NCBI GenBank assembly: GCA_026929865.2
Contig: CM049403.1
Location: 1,094,001 to 1,158,000 of the forward strand
Direction of reading: 5' to 3'
Origin: Hyperoplus lanceolatus
Lineage: Eukaryota > Chordata > Actinopteri > Uranoscopiformes > Ammodytidae
Length of the DNA stretch: 64,000 nucleotides
Translations under genes and position numbers: made by a program
In this document: positions 1 to 11,765 of the stretch, in pieces
Layout: each line of letters opens with the position of its first letter
Numbering within the stretch: position 1 is the stretch's first letter
Notes under the pieces: generated by a model
Told to the model about the DNA's origin: nothing
The model's database searches: none
The model's input: the letters and a program-made list of their open reading frames with translations, nothing else

Positions 1-494
1 CATGGTTCTGCCCGCCCGCTGTAGCTTTCCAGCAGGTAGTTGCTCAGGTTGTCCACCCAGGTTGTGATCCTTGAAGGTCCTAGATATCATTTCTCCAAAA
101 AATCACTTTGCCCCCTAGGTATAAGCTATTCTAAAGAAGATGTAGGGCCGGTTTCGCAGACATGGATTAAGCCTAGTTCTGGACTAAATTGTACTTTCAA
201 TGGACAATCTCCATTCAAAATTCCATTTAGTCCAGGACTAGGCTTAATCCATGTCTGTGAAACTGGCCCCAAGAGTCCAATCTCTACTCACAAGTGAATG
301 CAGAGGCTACATTTTTCCAAACTACAGAAGGCTCAAGGAGCTTACACACATCCAAATTAGAATGAACTTATCTTGATAATTCTAAAATAAATATTTACAT
401 TTTCAACACAGTCTTTTCTTTCATTTGGACTATGTCACTTCTACCCCCACCGCCCCCCCACCCCCCAACCCCCCCAGGTTCAGAGACATTTGGC
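1..494. other. Intronic sequence, no gene seen
   Basis: Apart from the hairpin element at 145-270 and a C-rich run near 441-475, I see no coding signal. Because the only b4galt6 exon in the window is at 4809, this stretch is inferred to be b4galt6 intron. Confidence 0.4.
145..270. mobile_element. Hairpin MITE
   Basis: The two ends are inverted copies. The left arm GGCCGGTTTCGCAGACATGG continues into a stretch reading TTAAGCCTAG, and the right arm is its reverse complement ending in CTGGCCCC, with a short AT-rich loop around 190-225. The whole unit folds into one hairpin with a few mismatches. No coding capacity. The superfamily is not determined, and I see no clear target duplication. Confidence 0.7.
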
Positions 495-586
495 GCTTTT
501 CCACCGAACATTTAGCTCTGCTCGAACTCAACTCAGCTCAACTTGGTTTTGGTAGCAACACGGGTCGTTTTCCACTGCAAATAGTA

Positions 587-2316
587 GGGGAGACCGGGGT
601 AGGTAGGCACACTTTTTACTCCAGTGACAATTGCTCATCACCTAAACATCTTTCAATAGTCAGTCCTACATTAAATTGAAGCTTAAGGTGTTGGCTTGAA
701 ATTTGTACCCCTCACTTTTTCTAACTTATTGTAATAAAGAATAAATTAATCATCAAAGACACCCTTACACGACGGGGTCGGTTGTCACAATGTGTAAGGG
801 TGATAATGGGGTTGTTTGTCACAATGTTATCTCAATGGGAACAATCTTAAAAAGAAAGCAGAACTGCATTTTAAAGTTTAATTTCATTGTCAAGTTGAAA
901 AATAGGCATACATAACTTTATGCATCTTAACACAAAATGAGCAAGGAATAAACAAACAGTAAATCCATATTAAGACCAACCTACTGTATGTAACAACATA
1001 AAGAACAAAACAAATATGTCTAACAATAATAGCCTACTCAACTAGGCTACACACATCTGCTGTTTCTTCTACCTCAGCTGGTGTGGAGTGCACTGGGGTG
1101 CAGTAGCCTTGGCAACTGGTCTAGTTTGGGATGCACTGGGTTGTTTTGATTTTGTAGCCCTTATTCTCTTTTGCATGCTAGCTGCCTTTTCCTGCCCTAT
1201 TCTTTCCTTCTCTGGGGTGTCAGTGAGGATAAAGCTTGACATTTTCTTTTGTTATTGGGTTCCTTTTCTGGCTGCAGCCTTTGGATAACATGTGACAATA
1301 GGGCTGGACGAGCTGTTGCCGTGACGCAGAGTTGGCTTGTTTTAAGCCGCAAACTACATGGATTAGCTCTCGTGAGCTAGCTGGCTAATAATGACATCTT
1401 TAGCCTACTCGGGGCTTCACCCCCGTGCTGTTATTGTTGGAGACAGCCAGCAAGGCTGGTTTTATGTAACTTTAAAACATGTCAAACTGGAAAATATTAT
1501 TTGTGTTGAAGCTGGAGTTAAAGTATTACCAGACATTTGCTCATTACTTAATTTTGACAGCTTTTTTAAATGAAGATGAGCAAATACTGCAGGAAAATTC
1601 AAGTCTTTCATTATTTTGATATAGGCTACTATCAATTGGAAAATGTAGGCTATTTGGTTGACGCTGTCATTTTTATTTTGCACTGACTGACTAAAGCCAG
1701 ACTGGTGTGGTACTTTGCACCATTTTTTCTTTAGTATGGAAATTTAAGTTCCAAGCAAAAGATGAAAATAATCTTATGTGATTAAAGTTCAGTACGGTTA
1801 TTGTAATCCATTGAATTTAAAGGAAAAATACTATACCGTGATATAAAATTACCTATATCGTGATATATGATTTGGTCCATATCGCCCAGCCCTATGTGAC
1901 AACCAACCCCCCAAAAATGTGACGACCAACCCCAACTGGGATTTCTTGCTAGCATCAAGGCCAACAACCATCTGATAACTAATTAGCTTGCAAACAACAA
2001 TCTAAACTATAGCTTACCCTTCACACTTTTTAGGGTAACAAGTGTTTTGTTATAAACCCATTGTGTAAAAGCCCAGAAGAAAAATACTGAGGAGCTAAAT
2101 ATTTTCAATTTGACAAGAAAAACACAAACAGTCCTCTCACCTCAAATTCAGCAGTCTAACTCAAAGGAATACTAACTCAAAGGAAGACTATGTAGGTGAC
2201 CTCTGATTTCAATTCTGGATATTTACTTACCAAAATTTAACAGACAGCGCCTTCTGGTTCCGATTATATAACGATTGTGACAACCAACCCGTGTGACATA
2301 TAACCCCGTTCTCCCC
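587..2316. mobile_element. GGGGAGA-TIR element, copy 1
   Basis: The left end GGGGAGACCGGGGT is inverted at the right end as ACCCCGTTCTCCCC. The interior repeats phrases such as GTTGGTTGTCAC on both strands. Two relatives lie at 37260-61092 (split) and 61149-62272. Removing the nested hAT unit and its duplication leaves about 1.13 kb, close to the 1124 bp of the 61149 copy. TA flanks the left end (585-586) but is lost on the right. No intact ORF. Confidence 0.65.
1299..1894. mobile_element. hAT-like MITE with perfect 8-bp TSD
   Basis: The ends are TAGGGCTGG (1299-1307) and CCAGCCCTA (1886-1894). They are flanked by identical 8-mers TGTGACAA at 1291-1298 and 1895-1902, an 8-bp duplication as expected for hAT. 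The right half includes the ATATCGTGATATA stretches common beside this terminus type in fish. Non-coding. It sits inside the element 587-2316 and is therefore younger than it. Confidence 0.85.
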
Positions 2317-2470
2317 TCCCTCCTGAACATGGGCGGGGTCGTCATACAAAGAGGCAGAAAGTACTATGAACTGAACCAACTGCCAAAAATACGGATGGAA
2401 AATGTTTAAGAAATACCCCCCTTGTATCCGTTTGCTAAAAGCTGCTAGCTGCCCTACATGTCTCCTCTTG

Positions 2471-3649
2471 TAGCGCCCTATGATTTCCGCGATAACGAAA
2501 ACACGGACGGAATCACGGAATCGGGCAATTAAAACGGAATCTACTGTTTAACACGGAATGTCACGGAATTCGCCATTATTTTGGTGAAATTCAATTTCCA
2601 AGGCAAAGGGAAACAACACGGTTGAAATTAAAGCAGAACTAGGGAGGAATTTTGGTTTGGCGACATCTAAAGACCAAACTATACTGCCGTGAAAAGTAGA
2701 GCCTGGCTGCAGGATCGCTAATGTAACACAGCGCCAAACCCCTTTCACAAATCTGTCTATTCAATGTTTACTTATGAATGTATCCATGTACGTAACTCTG
2801 AAATGTACATAACTTAATTTATTGTTAATAATATGGTCTGTTTATAAATTCGGCATATGATTAAAGCATCTAGAAGCACGTAATCATGTTAAACGTTTAC
2901 TGTTTTTAAGTTATTAATGCCACTCGCTCCCGCAGATACACAGCACAGGGAGGTCTTATATTCAGCCATTGCTAAAGGGAGTGTTGTATTATGGAACGGC
3001 CGCTGTGGTGCGAAATTCCAGTCTCAACAATGTTTCCTACACGCAATTATAACTCTAGCGTCTACAGCCCGTTGTTTTCATGTAGTGTAACTTGTGTAAT
3101 GTGTTACATTATTCAGCTGTTGCCGTGATGTCGGCTAACGCTGATGCTAATGATAACTTGCTCTCCGTCGCACAATAGACTGTAGGTTGGTGTTGCAGCC
3201 AGCTGTTAGGTGAAACGCTGTCCCACAGGTAAAAGCCATGGACCTATAAAGCCTGTCCAATATTCACTCTAGTCCAGCTTCTTGAAAAGTTTATAAGGAC
3301 TTTATTATTTATGTAAAAATAATATTTAATGTTTCACTTGAAGCACAAAATGAATGGCTTTATTTTCTGTTATAGCCTATTGCCTATAGCCTACCCAACA
3401 AATTTGTTTTTTAGTTTTTTTTAAGCACAAAAAACAGTGCAATGTTGTGATGTATTTTAAATTTAGCCTTATATCTGATTAAATTGTTAGAATATTATTT
3501 GTTCGCAATAATTAGACACTCGTTCTGATGACGAAATGAGTGTTAATTGTAAAAAAACGGAAGTCATGAGATTAAAACGGAAAAAACGGAATTTGTGAAA
3601 AAATAAAACGGAATTTGGAAAAAAATAAAACGGATTTCATAGGGCCCTA
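2471..3649. mobile_element. TIR element with TAGGGCCCTATGAAATCCG-type ends
   Basis: The left end TAGCGCCCTATGATTTCCG and the inverted right end TAGGGCCCTATGAAATCCG differ at three positions. The 6-mer CTCTTG lies directly outside both ends (2465-2470 and 3650-3655). Subterminal stretches repeat CGGAATT and AAAACGGA. No ORF of transposase length is present, so it is a non-autonomous copy. The superfamily is uncertain: terminal sequence of this kind is frequent in fish, but a 6-bp duplication is not the hAT norm. Confidence 0.7.
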
Positions 3650-4055
3650 CTCTTGTGTTGTGTACAGTACAGTATGTTTAAAGTAACATCCTCAACAACC
3701 AACACAACCGGGTGAGCTTAGCGAATATATGGACATTTCATTATGTTTATTCAGATCTGTGATGCAAATCAATTGAATGAGAGCCAGACAAGGCTGCACA
3801 AAATACACTCGAAAAGTCCCGTAGAGTTTGGGAGAATATTAAATAGAATGAAGCCGGTAGTCTCTGGCCAATCAGTGTCCGGCAGTCTGCCGATGTCACC
3901 TTTTAGCATCGGCTCAGCTCGCTTGGAACCTAGAGCGAGGCGATACCAAAAAAGCAGCCGCTACCAGGGACCAGGTACCGTGATCTTTGTGGTGGAAACG
4001 CCAAAAATGCAAGTTGAGTCGAGTCGAGCTGATTGATACCACGCAGTGGAAAAGC

Positions 4056-4808
4056 ACCAATTGTTTCCTGCATTCTGGTGACTGTAAAGGAACCTATTCA
4101 AAAGATACAAGTACACTGCAGCAGCATTTAAATGTCAAATATACTAATTTTATGGTTTTATATTCATATATTAAAGACCTACTTCACAGGTGGGAATATG
4201 AAGGTGTATTGAACTCTGAGATCCTATGTAGTATAAATGTGCAAACATTTTTGAAATTGGTTCATCCTAGCCTGAGAAAAGGCAGAAAGAGTGTTTTATG
4301 GTCTCACTGTCTAACCCTACATTTTACTAGTGTGACATCACACTAGTAAAAATGTAGGGTTAGGATTAACAGGACGGCTGGGCCAAGGGAAAACTGAGGA
4401 AAGAAAAACCTCATTCATTATATTATAATAGCGATTTTATAATGATAGAATGCCGGTTCCGTATTCCTTTAAGTCTATTATTATCGTCTATTACTTTAAT
4501 AACTTCCATCTTCCTGTGAACTAGACAGTAACATTCACCCAGCAGATCTGCTGCCCTTTACTGCATGTAAATGGTCCCCATGTCCACTCTGCACTCTCAA
4601 CTCTTTAACTGTTTGATAAAGGTTAAAACTCCTCAAAAATAACAAAAAGTATATTAGAGTGTTAAATCCCAAAGAACTTCATGTCCTGGAGTAGAGTTAG
4701 GTTGAGGGAAATGGAGTGGATCTATTGAGGAATGAACTGTGTTGTGCTTTCTTCTAACAATGTGTATAGGATGTCTGTGTTTTAAGGAGTGTGTGACTGT
4801 GTTTGCAG
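4056..4808 (+). other. b4galt6 last intron, 3' part
   Basis: No coding signal was seen. It contains the small perfect hairpin at 4311-4363 and ends in a normal acceptor, GTTTGCAG, directly before the exon at 4809. Confidence 0.5.
4311..4363. repeat. 25-bp inverted repeat with 2-bp loop
   Basis: The arm 4311-4335 (CTAACCCTACATTTTACTAG and five more bases) is inverted at 4338-4363 with one extra A. The loop is only two bases, so this is a near-perfect cruciform-forming palindrome. It may be a tiny MITE. No flanking duplication is evident. Confidence 0.75.
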
Positions 4809-4956
4809 GTATAAACTACTGAGGTATTCCAAAGAGCGCCAACACTTGGACGGCCTCAACAACCTCCATTACACCCCCCACATGTCCCTGAGCAGCCTGT
4901 ACAAGAACATCACAGTGGACCTGGACCCAGAGCTGGCTCCTATCGAGGACTACTGA
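4809..4956 (+). CDS. b4galt6: Beta-1,4-galactosyltransferase 6, terminal coding exon (partial gene)
   Basis: After the acceptor GTTTGCAG the exon reads one base completing a codon and then 48 residues to TGA at 4954-4956. Landmarks are RYSKERQ, DGLNNL, LYKNITV and the ending PELAPIEDY, the C-terminal signature of the B4GALT5/6 branch. These are Golgi type II membrane enzymes that transfer galactose from UDP-galactose; B4GALT6 makes lactosylceramide from glucosylceramide. Sequence alone does not settle 5 versus 6. The tail-to-tail ttr gene does, because TTR neighbours B4GALT6 in tetrapods. Only the last exon is in the window; the catalytic DVD and WGWGGED exons lie upstream, outside it. Family assignment is firm, and paralogue assignment rests on synteny. 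Confidence 0.85.
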
Positions 4957-6126
4957 ACTGCTCAGGCCCCACACCACGCAACGCTGACAGATAATCTATA
5001 GGGAGAAAAAATGAACAAAAGTAGGGCAATCCAAAAGTAAAAAATTAAGAGGCAGTGGCAAGTCTCTCAAAGTGAACGTGCGCGCGTGTGTGTGTGTGTG
5101 TTTGTTTGTTTTTGTGTGTGTGTGTCTGCGTGTATGTGGGGCTGCGTGTCTTTTTAGTTCCGTGCCAACTTAACTACTAGAAGTTGACCTTTTTTTTTGT
5201 TTTTGGTTGGAGGGAGCGGCAGCATCTCCGCTCTGATGTTTACTGCATATGCCTTAATGTGGCAGAGGCACAGCTCCCTCCGTGCGGCATAGCACTGCTT
5301 CACTTCTCATGTATCACCGTCACCTTACAAAGCCAACAGACAAGACCGCCTTGTCTCACTTTCTACTATCATTTTGTTATATACATATCATTTTGTTAGG
5401 CCACGGTATTCCTTTTTCAAAAGGAGGGATGTGAGTCAGCTCTACATTCATGTTTGTGATGTACATTCTTTTTTATTTTTGATATGTGGTATTTATTTCT
5501 TGTGTTTAAGGCTGTTTGAGGAGCACTCAAGTTTTTTTTTTGCTGTTTGTTTTGCTGCACTGCTGCTGAACTGCGCATGACCATGTATGTAAATATCAGC
5601 CTTTTTAAAGCTATAACACAACAACACACGTATGTAAATATGGGCCTTTAAACGCTCGGGTATATTAGTGATATTCCAGTGGATTTGAACATTTTATTTT
5701 GGCAGCTACCTTCGTTGTGAGGATTTAACAAGAGTGAGTGCTTTCTTCCTAACAGGAAGATCTTCTAACAATATAGGATGTTTGCTTTCAAAAAGAAAAA
5801 GAGGATCCAAATATCAAGATTTTACTTTATCTTTTGCATGCCTTAATTAATTTTATTTACCAGATTCTTTTTCTTTTCAAACAAATTATTTCATCAGTTG
5901 GAGATGTGTATATTTTTTAATGTAGCCTTTAGTTGTGCTTTGTTTTTTCTTTTGAGGTGCACTGTATGAAGAGTAGAGCGACTGTATAATGAGCAGGGTC
6001 AGCCATTTCAGCACCATGTGTCCAGGAGAGCTTTGGGCTTTTTTTCCTCAGATGTCCTTTTATTTTCTTTTTTGTATTGTCATGATTTAGTGCTGGACCA
6101 TGTGATAAAGCTCTTTACTGTACTGT

Positions 6127-6302
<176 letters not shown>

Positions 6303-8506
6303 CGCTGGTCTTATTGTTTTATATGAAGGGCCAGAATGAGAGAACCTTAGTGTCAGCTCCACACAGCTGAAGCTACTGTGGTTCTTGAATGGCACACTCT
6401 GTGAATAGTTCCCTTTCTTTCAAAGCTTTGAGCACTATGAAGAAAATGGAGAGAAAAAGTGTTGGCAGATTATTTTTGAGCAGATGTTCACTGTTAGGAT
6501 TCTCCTTTATATCTCCAGGTTTTGACCATGAATTGTTTGTCTGAACATGTTTTCCTTGATTGTAAGTTGAAGCAGAACTCTGGTCATTATACTTCATCTG
6601 GTTCAGAATCTCTGCCAAGCCCTGATACACTGTGTGATTTAAGGCTCCAAACTGTGAAACATTTCAATCACCAAAGAGCTGTACCAAAGTAAGGCTTTCT
6701 ATGTGAGCCACATCTCCAGATCAAGCAGTCAGGAAAGCCACTGGCCAACATGAGCCCTCTACTCTGGCTCATCTAAAGGTCCCTGTAGTCTTCATCGGCA
6801 GGCTGTTGTCATGGCGTTGTATATGGATGGATAGAACTCTGTTGATGAAGATCATGTGAGATGATTGATGCTACTGAGTTGTCCTTGTTGTGAGATGCTT
6901 TCAATGCAAATCACAATCGAAAAAAATGAAACGTACATTTTTAAGTGTCAGCGAGTTGATGTTGGCTGCATATTTAGCTTTTTCTTTTTTAACAAACTGA
7001 TCAGTCAATAAATTCACGATCTGATTAAGCCCTTGATTAACCAAGTCTATCTGCAAACATTTTAAAATTATTAGTATAAATAATTTATTATTTTAAGCAG
7101 AAATTTCATTAAAAAATACTTCCAGTCCACTTTCACAAATGTGAATCTACGCTAATAATGTCAATATACTTTGGTTTTGGTGCTGTAAATTGGACAAAAC
7201 GGGCCACTTGAAGATGCCAAATCGCAATCTGCAAAATTACAATTTTAAAGGACATAAAATGAATTGATAATGATTAATGAATGCAGATTAACCTAGAGAT
7301 TGAATGAATGAATTGAGCAAGCATTATGACGAGCCTCAACACAGCATTGGACATCTCATGTGTCATCCAATGTCTGTTTTTTACACAGTGTGCGGGCTCC
7401 ACAGTGCAGCTTCCTGTCAGTACGAGCAGGCTTCTAAACATTTCAAAGTGCTTACAATCATTTTGCGCCATGCTTTAAAAGGTATTCAAATTGTTAGTCT
7501 TCATATGCTGGAGCTCATTCGGAATGTGGCAAACACTTGGTAACTTGTGACATTTCTTTTAGTAAAACCTTAAAGATTTTGTGAGCGATTCATTGATAGG
7601 TTCCAGCTAATGAAATGACCAGAGTTCTGTTTTCAATGCTTGTTTCGTTGTTAAGCATTACATGTCAGTATCAGCCCAAACCCTTGCCACAGCCTGTGTA
7701 TGTTTACAGAGTGTTTTTATTTCCCTCTCAAAAGCAGACATGGCTGAAACTACCCATTTAACCCAGTGTGTGTTGCCACAGAGCGCTTCACTAGCATGGG
7801 GCTCATAGTAGAGAGTCACATGTAGTGCTGGAATCCACCTCTTTGAGCCGTGCCCTTTTCTTTCTGGACACACTAGACTTTGAACAGTGTTGGTTAAGCA
7901 GATGGTTCTCTTATGCCATGCCTTGTCTTAGCTTAGAACCACATTTTGGCATAAGAGAAGAAAATCCTCCCTCTTTCTCTATTAGACTGGCTGTAATCTG
8001 ACTGTAGCAGTGAGCCTGAGTGTAGTGGACATCCTCAGTCTATTGATGAGCCTTCCGCTGGTTAGGGCGCATACAATACAGTGCCCCCTCTTTCTGTTGC
8101 TACAGTATTTAATGCAGCGGTAATGCCTTAAGTATTCATTACTGTTTGTGGTGAAATATCAAATATGTGGGAAGCAGTAATAAGATTTTGTCTGTAAACA
8201 TACTGAAAATATGAACTTTCATATTCCATGAGGGACTCGACTCAATTAAACTTTTCTATATTGGGGGGGGGGGGGACTTGGTAACAAAACAGAGTAGGGT
8301 GACAACACCATTTAGTTGAAATGGCATTCTGAATAGCATGACCTGCTGCATGTTACCTTTCTTCTTTTATGTGTGTTACTGTTGTGCAAATGAAGAAGTT
8401 CAACTTTGTCCAAACATGGTGACATGCTAATTGACAGGCTTCAACATGTTTTCTCTACTTGAGTTTTGGTTGAAGTTGTTTGAAAAGCATCACCTATCAA
8501 ATATGA

Positions 8507-8519
8507 CCCCCCCCCCCCC

Positions 8520-8555
<36 letters not shown>
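8507..8555 (+). repeat. Poly-C followed by (CA)n
   Basis: About 16 C then about 17 CA units. A separate run of about 12 G lies at 8264-8275. Simple-sequence DNA only. Confidence 0.9.
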
Positions 8556-8557
<2 letters not shown>

Positions 8558-9261
8558 GTATGGCCTCCACGCTTCTCTGCCTTCCGTCGCCCTCCTGTTC
8601 TTTCCCAGAAGGCAAATCAAACCATAGTAATGCATCTGTACTGTTCATTGTGTACATTGCAGTGTTACGTCCATTGAAAAGGAAAGCATATTACCGTCTG
8701 CGGCAGCCAAACTTTTACTAGTATTTACAGTGTGTTTTTTCTAGTTCTGGTTTAAGACAGCCTCGGCCTGAAGTTCCTGGGCCGTGTCAAAAGGCCAGTG
8801 GAGAAGATGCACGTCGTTTAAGGGGCAGTTCAGCATTGTGTTTCAGTTACGTTGGACAACTTGTATATGGAATATCAAACAAAACAAAACTTCAAGTGAA
8901 TAAAAGTCAGAAGAGGTGTTAGGAGAAGATATGACAGGGCATTCAGCATGTAGCACTTTTAGATCAGGCTATATTCCATTCTTCTCTTGGATCTGCTTAG
9001 TATCTAGTTTGCATGGCCAAAGCCAAACCCTGTTCCCTGTGCTGAGTGCTTAACTGGAGAAGTGTCTGTTTCTAATGAGTTGGTATTGGCCTTGCTCTGT
9101 TTGGTCCCAGTATGAGCTGAGGTTGACTCCAGCCAGTATTCAAAACCTTTCAGATCTGTTTATTATTAGACAACTGTATTCCATTTTGCAGTATTTATTT
9201 GTGCCTTGAGTTCTTTATTTTTTCATTTAAAAGAGAGAAGAGATTAAAAATGTTTTGTTTT

Positions 9262-9925
9262 CCTGAAATGTCAACGTTGTGTCCCCTTCATTAATGGTAT
9301 TGAGTCAAACAGAGTTTATCATGGGAGCCTAACACTGAGATACCAGGGCCGTCTGCACGTTATGCATGTCACATGCACTTCTCATTCCACCAATCAGTTC
9401 ATTCAAACCTAACTACTGTCCTCCACTACAAGCACACATCCTTCATCATCAACAATTACAAGCACAAATTGCTGAAGCTATGAGGCTAAAATAACTCTTT
9501 TGTAGCCTTCAGCATGCATGGCCTAGCCTTCCATTACATTCATGGACGATACAATTTCCTTTACATCCACTTTCCATTTGCATGACGACCAAAAACAGGT
9601 CCACAGTGGCTTTGCTGCTGTGAACAGCTCTGATGAAACCACTGAGTTAACAGCATTGTGTTGTGATGTGTTTGTCACATTCATCCCTGTGCTCCAGTGT
9701 TTGTCATCATTCAGGCTGCTTTTGTGGACTTGCAAGACATGGTCTTTTATTTGATATGTTCGCTAGGCATTCCTCTTTACATGTTTGAAAATGTCTTTCT
9801 TTGAAGAAAAAATTCATAATTAGAATCAATATATATACCGATACATCATTATGGACATACTGCATATGCTGGTCGATGGAGAACAGTGTGCATCCAGAAA
9901 TGCCAAAGATATGGTTGAAGACTTT
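9262..9925. other. Intergenic, no gene seen
   Basis: Read on both strands. There are short ORFs only, with no recognisable motif, repeat end or RNA gene. Lies between the b4galt6 3' end and the nested element at 9926. Confidence 0.4.
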
Positions 9926-11765
9926 AGCTGCGAACACACCGCACTGGCCCCCTGCGGCGGTTGGTCGCGTGAACGCAGGAGGCTCGCCGCTTGATCATTG
10001 GGCCATATATTCTCAACGCCGTTTCTGAGATCAGACCCGTCACACTTACAGTGCAACAACAACAACAACAAACACGCCAAAAAGATAAATAATTTCATCT
10101 TGCCGCATATGTTGGCCGCCAGTGGTGGAGCCAGGAAATTTTCATTGGTGTGGCCAGGATGGGACCAGTGATAATTTTTGGGTGGCAAGCACAAGGGCTT
10201 CGGTTTTGCTTCAACATAAGTTGGGGTCTGGGGGTACTCCCCCAGAAAAAAACGTGCTTTAAACATACCATTTTGTGCATTCTGGTGAATTTTAATGTAC
10301 TTATTTATGCCTTCTGTAGCCTATTTAATTATTATGGTGGACATGTCGACATTTCGGTTAAGGAAAAGACAACAGGCTCCCAGTGACGTAAACATAATGT
10401 TAGGCTATAAAAAGCAGTAAGGCTCTCAGGCATTCTGTATTGCTTTCAAATATTTACTCTACTGTATTGTTAAAAAAATAAATTTAGGACTCATGACACA
10501 GCAGCAGTGTGAACTATTATGATACTTTACATTTTAAAATCATAGGGGAATATTTATTATCATTTAGGAGATATATCAATGTTTCAACATCCTGAACTGT
10601 TATTTTTCCTCTTTTGGGGAGAATAGGGTTGTCTTCCTTACTTTTTGAGGGGGAAAAATGTATGTCTTCATCCCCTGTGCCCCCTCCCCCCGCCCCACCT
10701 CCCCAAATCTACGCCTATGGGCAAGCATGTGTCTGTGAGTTGCTGAAAAAAACTGCACCACAGCTGCCACCGAAATGTTCAGACTTCAGAATTTGCATCA
10801 AAGCCCTAATGATCATAAAAACAAGATGCTTTATTTAAACTATGTCCATATTTAGGTGGTGATTGTATTTTTTTCGGGCTGTACTAAAACTAACGGAGGG
10901 AAGCGGCTCACTGACTGTATATCCTCTTGTTGCGCTGTCAGTTCGCAATGCCGACATGGCTGTGTTTTCATGCTCGTGAAATGCAATCCGGTCGCGGATC
11001 GTAGAAGCCTCCCATGAACAACGTTAGCGGACATGATATCCCCGGCGGCCGGTTATCATTTTAGCCGTTAAGCCACAGAGCTTTTCTCACCGGCAAGGTG
11101 ATGACACCGTTACCCACAGTCACAGTCTCACCCCATGTTTCACTGGGTGAATCACTGCCTCGCTCGCGCAAGGCTTTTGTGTTTCGGTTTAACATCGTCT
11201 TGGGCGAGCGAGTGTTTTAACTTTATGCTGAATAACCATTGCACTGCAATCGCTGAAAGCGAAATAGTTCAGGCGGGGGCGGGGCAGAGCGGAGTGCACT
11301 AGTAGAGATGGAAGGGTTTGCTTACTTGCCAGTCGAAGCGTCAGATCTGTAGTAACCATGGTAGTAACAGGCAGTCAGGCTTGACCTGTTAAATTCAAAT
11401 ACAGGATGTGTGCGTGCGGCTAAAAGGTCTGACAGTGTACTAGCGGTGTAAGAAAGGTTCCGCTTCTTTCCACAGCCGTCAAAACTATTGACGGCTGTGA
11501 TGTGGCGCTTGGGGTGGCCAATGGGGTGTCCGAGATTCTGCGGGGGGTGGCCGTGGCCACCCCCGGCCCCCCCCCTGGGTCCGCCACTGTTGGCCGCGCC
11601 GCAAATGGTAGCGCCTTCGATTGACTTGCTTCGCTGAAGCGCGGCCACGCGCCGCAGAAACGCCCGCCGCTGGACGCCGATTATTGGGTGGACGCGCGGC
11701 CACGCGCTAGTACATTGACTTTGTATGTAATCTCGCAGCGCGCCCAGTGTGGTGTGTTCGCAGCT
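9926..11765. mobile_element. MITE with AGCTGCGAACACACC TIRs, split by a hAT element
   Basis: The left end AGCTGCGAACACACCGCACT is inverted at 11744-11765 with one mismatch. Without the insert 10120-11589 and its duplication the element is about 360 bp, GC-rich near the right end, and non-coding. TTT lies on both outer sides, a possible 3-bp target duplication that would suit a PIF/Harbinger-type element, but the run is too simple to be sure. Confidence 0.65.
10120..11589. mobile_element. hAT-like element with perfect 8-bp TSD
   Basis: The ends are CAGTGGTGGAGCC (10120) and GGGTCCGCCACTG (to 11589), a CAGTGG/CCACTG terminus of hAT type. TTGGCCGC flanks both sides (10112-10119 and 11590-11597). 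A plus-strand G-rich stretch around 11540-11580 and a C-rich one at 10680-10700 mark the subtermini. No transposase-length ORF. It inserted into the MITE at 9926-11765. Confidence 0.85.

Larger units (their letters stand above)
495..4055. mobile_element. Outer hAT-like MITE, split by nested elements
   Basis: The left end begins GCTTTTCCAC (495-504) and the right end is GTGGAAAAGC (4046-4055), perfect inverted 10-mers. Just inside both ends are matching CTCGACTCAACT-type stretches (around 528-542 on the left, 4011-4030 inverted on the right). The body is interrupted by at least two younger elements, at 587-2316 and 2471-3649. No matching target duplication is visible outside the ends, so this is the oldest layer of the nest. 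Confidence 0.65.

Noticed and set aside
4311..4363. Hairpin as a transcription terminator or microRNA precursor
   Set aside because: The perfect 25-bp arms with a 2-bp loop do not suit a microRNA precursor, and intrinsic terminators do not apply here; a tiny MITE or palindrome is simpler.
4809..4956. Assignment to b4galt5
   Set aside because: The C-terminal sequence alone is ambiguous, but the tail-to-tail ttr gene fits the B4GALT6 neighbourhood.
9826..10266. 146-codon minus-strand ORF across the element boundary
   Set aside because: It spans the MITE end and the hAT insertion junction, so it is a chance frame.
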